From positions 6,324,001-6,388,000 of the forward strand of contig JAOVFP010000003.1 in assembly GCA_025738555.1 (NCBI GenBank): DNA of 64,000 nucleotides. Reading direction: 5' to 3'. This document shows positions 22,199 to 33,429 of this stretch, one piece after another. The notes under the pieces are model-generated. The model was given only the letters and a program-made list of their open reading frames with translations, was not told the DNA's origin and did no database searches. The translations under genes were made by a program, and so were the position numbers. Each line of letters starts with the position of its first letter. Within the stretch, counting starts at the first letter, position 1. The stretch is from Cyathus striatus (Eukaryota > Basidiomycota > Agaricomycetes > Agaricales > Nidulariaceae).

Positions 22199-22309
22199 GG
22201 TATGTAGTGGTGACAAATGTTAAGTGTTGGTATGGGTGGATGTGTAGGGATGTGTAACTGATGGTGGTTCAGATAAGAAAGAGGCATGAGGCATGCACAG
22301 ACCTAAAGA

Positions 22310-22800
22310 CAAGATTCACACCATTTATTTTTAATCCTGTTAGTGTAACTTCACAGCTTATCTATAAAAGTAAGTGAATGTTCACATCATTTATTTTTAA
22401 TCCTGTCTGTGTGATAATCACAATGTTTATAAATTAAGGAAATGGTATATGAGAGAATGGTGTAAGTGATCACAAGGAACTTAATGTGAGATTGCCTCAT
22501 TGCACCAATCTATTCTTGCCTCATTGCAACAATCTATTCTCACTTCATAGCACCAATCTATTCTCACTTCATAGCACCAATCTATTCTCACTCCATTGCA
22601 CCAAGCTACTCTCACCCCATTGTACTAATCTATTCTCACCTCATTGCACCAATCCTCAGTTGTTGCCAATTTTTGTATTCTTACTTTTGGGTAGGTTTTT
22701 ATGTTCAGGATGTTGTATATTTCTGTATCTAGGGGGTACATGTGTATTGTAGTCTAATATATACTATAGTGTATTAAGTACTTCTTCTTTATCTTTGTAC
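22310..22800. repeat. Short tandem repeats upstream of the element V minisatellite
   Basis: Two copies of a ~67-bp unit containing CATTTATTTTTAATCCTGT lie at 22318-22440. A 24-bp unit (CACCAATCTATTCTCACTTCATAG) is repeated about six times at 22496-22655. The 88-codon ORF across it is only a reading of the repeat. Confidence 0.6.
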
Positions 22801-23733
22801 TCCGCTCTTACAGCCCCCCTCACTTGTGTCACTACCCATCACTCATCACCCTATTCCTAACCTTTTCCCTCACATCCCATTGTTGTGTATGTTGGCTATC
22901 AATATGCAGAAGGAGTAGGGAGGGTGGAGGCAAGACAAGGTGAGGGTGGAAGGGGTGGGGATGACATGTTGACACATGTACATAGGGTGTGACCTGGCTT
23001 TGTGGAAGGAGAAGCAAGGAGGAGGAGAGATGGATGTGCACACATAGGCAGACTAGACGACACTTGCTTGCCGAAGGAGGAGTGAGGAGGAGGGAGGGGT
23101 GGAGGTGAGGGTGAAAGGGACCTGAATGCCATGTCGACACATGCATGCAGACGTCATGCCTATGCACAGGGGAGTGGCCAGAATATGTGGAAGGAGAGGG
23201 AGAGCAGAGATGAGGTGAGGTAGAATGGCAGGGATGCCATTTGATGCACACATGTTGACAATGTGCCTATGTGTACAGTGGGAGAGGGGGGGTAGGGAGG
23301 AGAGTAGGAGAGAGGTAAGGGTGGAACAGGCAAGGGTATCACATTGATGCACACATACTGACGACATGCCTGTGCATATGGTGGGGAGGGGGGTGGTGAG
23401 GGGGGAGTGAGGGTGAGAGTGGAACAGGCAGAGGTGTCATGCATATGGTGTGGAGAGGGGGGGTAGGGAGGAGAGAGCAAGGACCAGGTGAAGGTGGAAT
23501 GGGATGTTGACACACCCACATTGACAACATGTCTGTGCATACAGTGTGGAGGAGAGGGCAAAGGCCCCATGTGCATAGGCATACATTGATGACAGGCCTA
23601 TGCATAAGGGGTGGCCTGAGGATGTCAAAAGAGGAGTGTTGTTGTCATGACACAGGGAAGATGGGGGGGCTGGATGATATAGCATTGACACCATTCTTGT
23701 CAGTGGCACCATTGTCTTCGTTAAGCAAGAAGG
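22800..23733. repeat. GC-rich minisatellite of element V, left part
   Basis: Purine-rich units of about 100-130 bp recur, containing GATGTTGACACA, CTATGCATA and GGAGGGGGGGTAGGGAGGAGAG. The sequence stops at the target duplication of element II and resumes at 25084. CpG is mostly replaced by TG/CA, unlike the block in element I. Confidence 0.6.
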
Positions 23734-25083
23734 GAGGTCTTTACACTCCCCCCTAAATTCCTTCTGGAGTCCGGACAGAATCTGTGGACTCCCCAGAATT
23801 TCCAGCCATTTCATGGACTCCATCTGGACTCCAGGTGGACTTGTTTTGGCAGAGACACCAGCCAAATTTTAGTTTTCCGGTCCAGGTGCTTTCCAGATGA
23901 ATTCCACATGGAATCTGGATTATTGACCAAATTCCGCCTTTCAGCCAGAATTCCGAAGGAATTTGCTATACTGGATTCCACCTGGAATCCATATGAATTC
24001 TGGGTAGCTTGTATTAATTAGTAGTTTATTACTTACTTTACTTGTATTATAAATAAATTAGTAGAGCATGGCATAGTTACATAGTTTGAACCAATATTGT
24101 TGTGATGATTATATAACATTCATTCATACCATAGTGTGTGTGCACATACTGTACAGTCCACAACTTCTATTATGGCTATGTCAAGTGTGACACTGCATTA
24201 AGCATGACATGGTGTGTGGAGTGTGATATGATGCATTGAGTGTGACACCATGTGTTGAGCATGATACAGTGTATTGAGTGTAACAGGGTGTGTTGAGCAT
24301 AACACAGGTGACAATGTTGCATATTATTGCAGTATTACAATATTATATGTCTCACAGTCTTGTAGTCATCACAGCTACTTTCACATGATGTCACACTCAA
24401 TGCATGGTGTCATACTCCACACATAGTATTACACTTTTCACATGGCATTACACTCAACATACAGTGTCACACTTTTCGCTTAATGTCACACTTGTCACTT
24501 TCACATAGTGTCACAGTATCTTTTACATAATGTCACACTTGTCATGTTTGTCACAATATTACAGATTTTGACAGCTGTGACACTATGTGACAAGTGTGAT
24601 AATGAAGATGACCCTGATGACTATGACAATGTGATATTTGCTTCATTATGACCATGTGTGATACTGTGACACTATGCAATGGTAACTGTGACAACTCCAA
24701 TACTGTGATACTGCAAAAAGTGTGACAAGTGTAATACTATGTGAAACATAACTGTGATGACTGCAACTGTGAGACACTTGATATTGTGATACTGTAATAC
24801 TATGTGACTCTATGGGAAAACAAAGTTATATTTCATTTTCATCAATTGGAAATTTTCTCATTCCACCTGGATTCCACCCAGAAAAAATGTTTTTTAACAT
24901 GGACTCAATGTGGACTTTGTCCAGAAATTATCATGTACATCTGGACTCCATCTGGAAAATCTGTGTTCTATGTGGATTCCATTCAGAATATCTGGTTTTC
25001 ATATGGAGTTCACCCAGAAATTCCAGACATTTTCTTGTCCATCTGGAGTCTGTCCAGAAATTGGGGGGGAGAGTAAAGTACTG
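23734..25083. mobile_element. Non-autonomous KDZ-type element II (1350 bp)
   Basis: Ends read inward GAGGT-CTTTACACTCCCCCC (left) and CAGTA-CTTTACTCTCCCCCC (right). Flanks are CAAGAAGG (23726-23733) and CAAGAAGA (25084-25091), an 8-bp duplication with one change. Subterminal arrays at 23755-24010 and 24840-25065 share the word TCTGGAYTCCA. The interior (24130-24800) is an array of TGTGACACTATG-like words in both orientations. It has no coding capacity, so it would need a transposase in trans. The GAGGT end is on the left, so its polarity is opposite to elements I, III and V. Confidence 0.85.
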
Positions 25084-25480
25084 CAAGAAGAGGGCTGGAG
25101 GGGTTTGCATCATTGTTGTGATGCATGTGAGAATAGAGGGGGGGTGGCACAGGTGGTGGTGGAGGTGAGAGTCTATGAGATCATAGATAACACTGTGGGG
25201 AGATCAGATATGGGGATGGTGAGGTGAGTGGAGGGAGGGGTGTACCAGGTGGAAGACATATTGAGGTGGAGTGAGGCATTGCCATCACTGTGTCGGTGTG
25301 GTGGGAGAAGGGGGGAGTACAAACAAGTAATGATAGTGAGTGCAAAGAGACACAAGTGGAGGAGAAGAGTGAAGAGGGGGAGTGTTGACAGTGGGAATGA
25401 AGAGTGACAACAGTGGTAACATGTTGCCAGTTTTTGGTTACTGACAGCTAGTGACAGAGAAGACAATGAGTGCCACATTG
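25084..25480. repeat. GC-rich minisatellite of element V, right part
   Basis: Continues the purine-rich block broken by element II (GGTGGTGGAGGTGAGAG, GGGGAGATCAGATATGGGG). No gene is seen. Confidence 0.5.
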
Positions 25481-25510
25481 TTGGTGGCTATGTTATGGCA
25501 TCAATGACAT

Positions 25511-25585
25511 ACTGGCTGAGTTGGTTAAACATGCCATATATTCGATGACTAAGTCATAGTGTAGACTTCAGTTTGAAACATATGT
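25511..25585 (+). other. tRNA-like module of element V
   Basis: An excellent A-box-like stretch, TGGCTGAGTTGGTTAA (25513-25528), precedes a weak B-box-like CAGTTTGAAAC (25569-25579). It is too decayed for a tRNA. It matches the modules of elements I, III and d1 by position. Confidence 0.4.
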
Positions 25586-25639
25586 GATGCAATTTGTTTT
25601 ATTACAATAAATGTATAATAAATACTAATAAAAGTCCAC

Positions 25640-25838
25640 ACAGATTCTGAGGAAGTCTTTGTTATGGAATTTCACATAATCTGCACAGAATTTTCCATTC
25701 TGTATAAATCTGTGCAGAATCCATAAGAATTCCATATGGAATATTTCCTTCATTATAGTGATACCTCAGCCAATTCTCGACCTCCCAGATTTCATATGGA
25801 TTCTGCATAATCTACACAGATCTGTACAGAATGCCAAG
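25640..25838. repeat. Right word array of element V (TCTGCACAGAATTCC words)
   Basis: Words such as TCTGTGCAGAATCC, GGAATTCCATA and TCTACACAGATCTG recur in both orientations next to the terminus at 25837-25855. Confidence 0.6.
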
Positions 25839-25855
25839 GTAAGCATAAAGAGCTC

Positions 25856-27224
25856 TTGTTTTCTGGTGTATAATATCCATTCAATGTGATTTTTCCTGAT
25901 TTCTCATATGTATATACTTTTTATAATTTTCTTTACTATTTATGTATGTTTTCTTTTTCTTTCATTGACTTGTTTAGTATCACCTTTGATACCAAATACA
26001 CTTCTGCATCTTGGCTGTTCAGCCCATTCAGCATCCTTTCCCATGAAGATACTCTGTCACCTCCACCCTTTCTTCTTTTGTCTCTCTGCTCTACTATTAC
26101 CAGTCCTGTCTGGAGCAGCAATACTGTTCTCACTGATTATGCTGATTGTATTAGTATTGAAACAGACACCCAATATATTTACTCTGATTTACCCACTACA
26201 TTGCTTCCCAACCTCTTTGCTTGTCCAAGTTCTAATATTATCTAAAACAGTTCTTCACCAGAACTATCACTATTCCCTCAACTACCCTCATTTACTCCTG
26301 TTCCACTCACCATGCCTATTTCCATCCCTTCCACTATAGACATTGCATTGGTATCTTCCACATTGCACTCCTTACCATCCAAGACTTCAATTCATACAAG
26401 ATCCAGGAATCCTCTCTCCCACTGTACTACATGAAGTATTTGTCAACCATCTTACTTTCATGGTTCCTTAACACCCAGGGACTACCCTGTCTTTGAAGTT
26501 ACCCCTATTGATACCCCTCTCTGGAACATCTCCAGGACCTCTATCCTACTTGTAGCACTAACAGTATAGTAAAGCTATTTGAGTGTGTATTCTGCTGTTG
26601 GTAGATACATGGCACTGGGGACTTCTTTTTTTATTACTTTAGACCAATTTTTAATACATTTGTTTATATTACTTGCCAACTCTGAACTACATGTATTGTT
26701 ATGACCCTCAAGAAGAAGACCTACATGTATTTACTGTGCAAAAATGTGTTAAACATAAGATAAGAAGTGTAACATTTGATTTTTTTTTTAAGCATGAACT
26801 GCTTTCAAATTAAAATTTGCCAAGCTTAAAATAAATTTCCATTCAGCAATAGCTTCAAGTGTTCTTTAATAATCTTTTTCTTGCCATTTGTTCTTTTGTG
26901 AGAAGTCATAGTAAGTGTAGTTCTCATGTAATTCTATATAAATACTCATATCTACATTCTTTCTATCTTTCCAACTTGAATTGGAGATACATATTCATTG
27001 TCAAAAGATATATCAACCTGGTATCTTATTTTACAATACTTACAACAGATAAAAGTTGTAATTCCTGCTAAATAGTCTCATGTAAGTTTCATCATATTTC
27101 TTTTACCCTTCCATGCCTGATCCCCACCCACCCATACACTGAAACAAAGCCAGAAAAATATACAATACATAAGACTAATTAATCACTCACTTTCTGTCAT
27201 TCTAGACTTGTGCTCTGAATCCAA
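25856..27224. other. AT-rich region without a supported gene
   Basis: A plus-strand stretch of about 700 bases (25886-26580) has a Ser/Thr/Pro-rich reading (119 codons open at 25886-26245, then a TAA). It shares this flavour with 53604-54116, but I see no conserved motif. The rest is T-rich and featureless. Confidence 0.3.
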
Positions 27225-27233
27225 GGTTTGTCA

Positions 27234-28583
27234 TAAGTGTCAGCCAATTTGATCACAAATTGCTCAGGAAAAATGAGTGCTAGTGATCCTGATTCTCCAC
27301 CAAAAAAATGAGTGCCATTTTTATAAGGCATATTCAGTAAATGTAATGGAGTGGTGATCATTGGCACTCATTTATGTATTGCTATTGACAACTAGGGGAT
27401 TATATTAGTATAGTATGAGGACACTCAAAAGTGATCATTTTAAGAATATTAGAAGGTGATCATTGGCACTCATTTATGTATTGTTGTTGATTACTAGGGA
27501 ATTATATTAGTATAGTATGGAGGCACTCAAAAGTGATCGTTTTGAGAGTATTAGGAGGTGATCATTGGCACTCATTTATGTATTATGGTTTATTACTAGG
27601 GAATAGTATTAGTATAGAATGAGGGCACTCAAAAGTGATCATTTAATGAATATTAGGAGGTGATCATTGGCACTCATTTATGTATTGCTATTACTGATTA
27701 CTAGTTGATCTGCGCTTCGCATATTTCCCACGCTTCGCATTTGTCACATACTTCCCGCGTGTCACGTTGGTCACACATATTCCCGCGCCTCATATTTTCC
27801 CGCGCATCGCATTTGTCACGTACTTCACGCGCGTCACGTTTGTCACATATATTCCCGCGCCTCGTGTTTTTCCCGCGCATCACATCTGTCACGTACTTCA
27901 CGCGCGTCACGTTCGTCACACATATTCCCGCGCTTCGCATTTGTCACATATTTCCTGCGTGTCACATACGTCACACATATTCCCGCGCTTCGCATTTGTC
28001 ACATATTTCCTGCGTGTCACATACGTCACATATATTCCCGCGCTTCGCATTTGTCACATACTTCCTGCGTGTCACATCTGTCACATATTTCCTTCGCGTC
28101 ACGTTCGTCACATATATTCCCACGCATCACATTTGTCACATTCTTCCCACCCGTCACGTTCGTCACACATTTGTCACAATTTTCACGCGCGTCACATCTG
28201 TCACAATTCTCCCACACTATGCATATATCACACTTGTCACGCTTTAGCGCGTTTGCCTCCTAATACTCTCAAAACGATCACTTTTGAGTGCCTCCATACT
28301 ATACTAATATAATTCCCTAGTAATCAACAACAATACATAAATGAGTGCCAATGATCACCTTCTAATATTCTTAAAATGATCACTTTTGAGTGTCCTCATA
28401 CTATACTAATATAATCCCCTAGTTGTCAATAGCAATACATAAATGAGTGCCAATGATCACCACTCCATTACATTTACTGAATATGCCTTATAAAAATGGC
28501 ACTCATTTTTTTGGTGGAGAATCAGGATCACTAGCACTCATTTTTCCTGAGCAATTTGTGATCAAATTGGCTGACACCACTCA
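27234..28583. mobile_element. Long-TIR, Mutator-like non-autonomous element
   Basis: Arms 27237-27558 and 28256-28577 are near-perfect inverted copies of 322 bp. The flanks carry a perfect direct repeat GGTTTGTCA (27225-27233 and 28584-28592; ten bases match if the preceding A is counted). A 9-10 bp duplication with long TIRs is typical of Mutator-like elements. The left arm is built of ~103-bp units beginning TGATCATTGGCACTCATTTATG, extended by further units at 27559-27700. The core (27705-28250) is a separate CpG-rich repeat. No transposase is present. Confidence 0.8.
27705..28250. repeat. CpG-rich tandem array inside the long-TIR element
   Basis: Roughly 55-65 bp units alternate CCCGCGCTTCGCATTTGTCACA and CGTCACACATATT. 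CpG is frequent here (CGCG and TTCGCAT in nearly every unit), while the arms on both sides are almost CpG-free. The 180-codon ORFs across it are frame readings of the repeat. Confidence 0.7.
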
Positions 28584-28592
28584 GGTTTGTCA

Positions 28593-28664
28593 GGAGAAAG
28601 CTGATACTTCAAATTCAATCCAAAATCTTGCAATGTCTCTCAAGCAGTGTCATAATGAGCAGTA
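28593..28664 (+). pseudogene. Small ORF split by the long-TIR element
   Basis: The sequence left of the insertion (27207-27233) and right of it (28593-28664) read in one frame when the element and one duplication are removed. The right part contains SIQNLAMSLKQCHN and ends in TAA. The product is not recognised. Its main value is to show the target site. Confidence 0.3.
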
Positions 28665-28886
28665 ATCTGGTCTTGATCTCTGAGTTCAAAGCTACTGAAT
28701 TTGATTGCAACCTCCATGTGAATAATACTGATATTTATCTTAATAGTCTTATAGCTAACAGCAGGTGGATCAGTTTTTTTCATTTTAATATATTCTGGAT
28801 GGCTTGTTTAAGAGTGTAATGGTGATGATCCTGATAATGGAAAAAGTTGAAACTTGTAGAAGATTCAGGGAAAGACCTCTGAGAAA

Positions 28887-29465
28887 TGTCATATCCATGA
28901 CAATTGTCTTAAACCATTGAAGCCAACTTCAAGTTTATCTGCATTTTCTATGTTTTTTCCAAATTGTGTATATCTATTATATATTGAACTCTTCCTTACT
29001 AATGTTTACTTGTAACTGTCTACCTGTTTCTTCTCTTTAATATTTCTACTTTGTTCTCCAAGCTTTTTTATTTATAATTATAATCTAGAAATATACCACT
29101 AGTTTACCATGGTCTACATTTCATGAAGTTTACTTATTCTTAGAATGCCACAAACCTATAGGCATTACTCCATATGCATTCAGACAAAGTAGTTTACTAT
29201 ATAAACTACTCTTGTAATGTAGATATACTTCAGTTTCAAATCAACTATGTTTACACCTTTTCTCCCACTTGGGCTTTGAGCCAAATCTGCTATTTTTCTA
29301 TTTACTCTGCTTTATTCTAAATACAGAACTGAAAGTCCAAGGGGTGCAACACACAAGTTGAAGCCAATGTTCCACTACTCTCATACTTGATCACTATCTC
29401 CATGCACCCTACTGATACAACTAACTTGGGTTTATGTCATATTATTAGCAGTAGTACCACTAACA
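28887..29465 (+). mobile_element. Copia-type LTR, family S3, copy 1 (probable solo LTR)
   Basis: It begins TGTCATATCCATGACA and contains the promoter-like TACTATATAAACTACTC (near 29197) and CAAGGGGTGCAACACACAAG. Homologues are at 60586-61185 and about 62170-62650. The 3' edge is set at CTAACA, where AGAAA before and GGAAA after form an imperfect 5-bp duplication; this edge is uncertain. Confidence 0.55.
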
Positions 29466-30440
29466 GGAAATATATTCTCTAAGTTAGTTATATTTAGTAC
29501 AAAGGGTGTATGTATTTCCAATATGAAAATAGAACAAGATAATGATTTCTGGTTGTTTCTAAAGCTTGGTCTCGGAGACTTCAAGAGCAGTTTCAGTTAA
29601 AAACTCGAAGTTCTAATATTCAATTCAACAAACTAATACTTGGTACTTCAGATACTAGTCAAAAACTCAAATACTAATTCCAGAACATTACTTACTCTGA
29701 GAACAGAAGACAGCTCATGCAGTACTTGTCCTATCTACTCTACCATCCCTAAGTTATATACTAAAAGTCTACCTATTGTATTTGTAACTGTAAATAGTGT
29801 ATTATACATGTAAGTAGATTGTGCATGCTATTTCTAAGATTGTCCATAAGTTCTACCAAGGTGTGGAGAACCCTCCATATGGTTGTACCTTGGTCCAGAG
29901 GTGCCTCAAGTGTGGCATTGGTACTAGCTCATTACATGTGCTAAAACACATGTGCATCAATAGTGCATGATAGTATTAGTACTGTTCTTGATTATTTCTC
30001 GTGCCATTGTCCATGCAATTTTGCACATGTAAACCATGCAACCACTTGATTTCACATATGGTGAGTATGAGATCCATTCTGGTAAGGCAATGGGCTATGG
30101 GATTGAGCAATACTGGTCTATGTACCCTGATTGGGAGTTTTCTTGAAGCAGCTACATACATTAGCACATGATGCATTGGACTTGGTGATGGAACACCATT
30201 TGAGGTGTACAGAAGAGCGACACAGTGGCTTAGTTTATAGAAAAGTAATAATTGTGAAAGAAGTAGCATAACAGCTACTTTGCAAAGAGTGTAATATATT
30301 AAAATAAATGCAAGAGACTGCAACTATATGATACATTCTTTTAAATACCCTTGGTTTGTATCAGTGCAATATTTTGGCTGGTGGCATGGGCCTCAACCTG
30401 AGGACATGACACTGACCCACATTCTCAGGAGAATCCAGGT
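29466..30440. other. Region with no supported gene
   Basis: AT-rich sequence with stops in all frames except short ORFs. Nothing recognisable. Confidence 0.4.
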
Positions 30441-30710
30441 TAATTTTAGTAATAGTACTGAGAGTGTAGAGAGAGTTCACTGAGAATTTACTGAGACTAC
30501 ATTGAGAAAATGAACAATTTTCATCTCACTAAAATCTCACCAAATTCTCATTGGGTGAGAGTCTCAGAGAGTGCAGTGATACTATAGTGAGATGAATCTC
30601 AGAAAGTTCAGTGAGAATTTCTTGATAGTAAGTCACTGGACTGTCAGTACATTCTCTAACATTAAACTCTGTTGTCACAAGTTCCCACACAATATTGGTC
30701 CACATCAAAG
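30441..30710. repeat. Word array (CAGTGAGAATCTC words), copy 2
   Basis: Co-linear with 16733-16990, including the non-repetitive tail TCAGTACATTCTCTAACATTAAACTCTGTTGTCACAAGTTCCCACACAATATT. The same orientation in both places argues for a dispersed element rather than local slippage. Confidence 0.6.
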
Positions 30711-30859
30711 ATCCACATTGAAGATCATGTGACCATGTGATATGGTCTGTGTGTTTTTTGGTTTTGGTTTTGGTTCCCTTGCATGATGTCACATGACATG
30801 GTCCATGACATGGTCCCACTAGTGGCTGTCATTCTGATTGATCAGAACCGGGGAGCCTC

Positions 30860-31110
30860 GACAGCTTTAAATCATTCAAATGAGCTCAATGATTTATTTG
30901 TACTAAATTCAATGAAAATCAATAAGAAATCAATGAGAAATTAATGAGAACTCAATGAAAATTCATACTAAAATCAATGCAGTATCAATCACTGAGATCA
31001 ATGAGGGATTATTTACGAGCTCAATGAGAAATCATGAATCCTGTTCATGTGTGAATCAATGAAAAAATCAATGAAAAATCAATGAAATGAAATCAATGAA
31101 TAACTTGAAA
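30860..31110. repeat. Word array (TCAATGARAAATCAATGA words) upstream of KDZ copy B
   Basis: Repeats of ATCAATGAAAA and ATGAGAAATCAATGA run from about 30885. Just outside is GACAG-CTTTAAATCATTC (30860-30877), which fits the pattern of five bases plus CTTTA seen at KDZ termini but lacks the C-run. It is the candidate end of the element that carries copy B. Confidence 0.5.
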
Positions 31111-31260
31111 TTAATAGGTACCCAACTACAGGATATACTAAACACTTGGGTTGTTAACTACATGATTATACATACTACTATATCTACTAAACTATAAGTC
31201 CTTTTCTAACAACTCCGCTTTACTCTATATTACACATACCTAGAGAGCGAAATCATGGTA

Positions 31261-32868
31261 GAACTCAATCAAGAATCTTAGAAAATAGCAACATCTCAGT
31301 TGCTCCACCACCTCACTACCATGAATGTTCAGGAACAGTTACATCTGCATCTCTTGTTCAAGCATCTGCTCCTCAGGACTCATTTAATCTTCTGTCCATT
31401 AATATGGATGATTTATTCAATGATGGTGAAAGTTCATCAGTATTTTCACATGCAAGGCAGCCTCTTCAAATTCAAGAAGAAATGGACTTTGAAAATCAGA
31501 GTGCTACTGAAACCACTCCCCATAAATCTGTTGATAAAAGGGGAAGATCTGAGTCTCCTGAGTCTCCTACTATGAGTTCTACTAGTCATTCATCAAAAGT
31601 TAGCAGAAGATCTATTTCACATCATTCTGCATCTAGTCAGTCTACTTCAAGCTGATCTGCTTCTGGGACTTCATCTAGAAGTTCTATCTCTGAGTCTGAT
31701 AAATCAACTCAAAATGAATTATTACATGATCCAATGCAGTTTCAAAATTTTATGAGACAATATAAGTATACTCTTGAAGATGATATGTTTTTAGATCTTC
31801 AAGGTGCCTCAAGAATTACTGGTGGACATAGTCGCCAGAAAGCAGCTGGAAATAATTACAATATTGCAGACAATGATACAATGTCAGAGATTGCATCTGA
31901 TGCAATTCCAACTACTGGAACTCTGTATATCTACAAGGATTTTTCAGCTGCTGATCCAATATTCTCATTTCGAAAAATTGAAATTCAAGTTCATTTATAT
32001 AAGATTTTAAAATACATTGAACAGAAGTATAAGTTGATTCAAGTATCCAATCCATATATTTTTTTATGGGAAAGTGAAGGATGGAACTTTGCTGGTCAAT
32101 ATTCTGAGTTATTGAATAATACAAATTAGCAAGTAGAATGAATGGAAATACATATTGTAAGATTTTACTTGTAAGTTATAATTTATTTCAGAAGTAGTGC
32201 ATAACTTAAATGGAATTTAGAATGGTTTTAGCACAACACAAACATCAAATATATCTAGTATTCCATCAGGTTCCAATGAAAATGCTTCAACATCTTCCAC
32301 ATCTAAGTTAAGAGAAACAATCTCAGATCAGTAAAAATTAATCAATCTATTCAAAGTTCCCAATGCTTTATGTGATCATACTGTTTCAAATATACGTTTA
32401 TCCTATGCCAAATGGTTATTCATTGAAAATATCATTAAGCAACTTCCATCAATGATTTCTAGTGGAAAATGGAAAGACAAATTGCCTGGTATAAATATTG
32501 TTGCACCAATATTTATGTCAGTACCAGCATATTATAGATGGAGAGGAGTGTTTACAAAACTTCATATGCACCCTCAAATGAATTTTTAGCTTCAAGGAAA
32601 TGAAGACATTTCTGATCATGAGGTTTGGAAAGGAAAGACACAGACTCAAGAAACTTTAAAGGCTATTCTTCTGAAAATTGAGAAACAGCAGAAGATTGCT
32701 AAGAAAGATGCAAAGGAGACATCTGAAGATGAGGAGTCTTCTAACAATATGAAAAGCAAAAGGGAAAAGGAAAAGAAAGAGTGAGAGAAACAACTAAAAG
32801 AAAAGAGAAGGAGAAGGAAAAAAGAAAGGATGAAAAGAGAAAGAAGAACAGAGAGAATCTAAATTTGT
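31261..32868 (+). pseudogene. KDZ companion gene, copy B
   Basis: Plus-strand homologue of the companion gene at 2976-5282. It starts within the acidic exon (APPP near 31300, equivalent to VAPPPP in copy A), with a Ser-rich stretch (31404-31730). The conserved GASRITGGHSRQKAAGN (near 31805) corresponds to GASRAVGGFSRQHAIGN of copy A. After an intron come the C-terminal folded part (IIKQLPSM, FMSVPAYYRW) and a Lys/Glu tail. TGA, TAA and TAG stops interrupt it (near 31653, 32333, 32588 and 32783). The first exon is missing and the word array lies directly upstream. Confidence 0.65.
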
Positions 32869-32926
32869 AAGAATTTCATTGAACTGCTTTTTATTTATAT
32901 TTAGTATCAATATTTTACCTGTTATA

Positions 32927-33317
32927 TGCATACTTTCAACAAGTATGTATTACTTGTACAATTTTTTTTTTTTCAACTTAGGTTCTACTTTCAACAGTAT
33001 GGACTGTAAGTTCTGTATTAATTGCTTTTGATCAGATGCATACTTTCAACAAGTATGTTGTACAATTTTTTTTTTCAACTTAGGTCCTACTTTCAACAGT
33101 ATGAACTGTAAGTTCTGTATTAATTGCTGTTGATCTTACATTCTTTCAACAAGCATGCAAGATTTGTACTATATTTTACTTCAACAGTATGGACTTGAGT
33201 TTTTACATTGTATACTTGTTTCACCTTCATTAATATTTATCTCAATGTTGTATTTTCAATAAATACAATATAGAGTAATTTGTATTATATTTTACATATA
33301 CTTTCAACAAGTATTCC
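32927..33317. repeat. Hairpin array between companion and transposase, copy B
   Basis: About eight stem-loops share the loop TTCAAC, for example CATACT/AGTATG, CTACT/AGTA(T), ATACT/AGTAT and GTATTT/AAATAC (with loop TCAAT). T-runs and ACTTGTACAATTTTT separate them. It is the counterpart of 2600-2912 on the opposite strand, with different stems and the same loop. Confidence 0.7.
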
Positions 33318-33429
33318 ATATGTACATTATAAACTTAAACTGTTCTTTCCTTGTGTTGTAGTTCAAATACATATATCTCATGATGTTTGTCCAATTCTGC
33401 AAGGATAATAAGCTAACTTAAAATTTTGT

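Larger units (their letters stand above)
21318..25855 (-). mobile_element. KDZ element V, decayed, left part lost
   Basis: The right-hand two thirds of a KDZ element can be followed: a companion-gene 5' fragment (21318-22198, minus), a GC-rich minisatellite (22800-23733 continued at 25084-25480), a tRNA-like module, a word array (25640-25835) and a terminus reading inward GAGCT-CTTTATGCTTACCT (ends 25855). Element II interrupts the minisatellite. No transposase or left terminus is seen. Confidence 0.6.

Noticed and set aside
22486..22752. ORF with NLFSLHST repeats
   Set aside because: Direct reading of a 24-bp tandem repeat; no start context or homologue.
27705..28312. Two plus-strand ORFs of about 180 codons
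   Set aside because: Periodic HLSHxSRVS-like readings of the CpG-rich tandem array in two frames at once. Not a gene.
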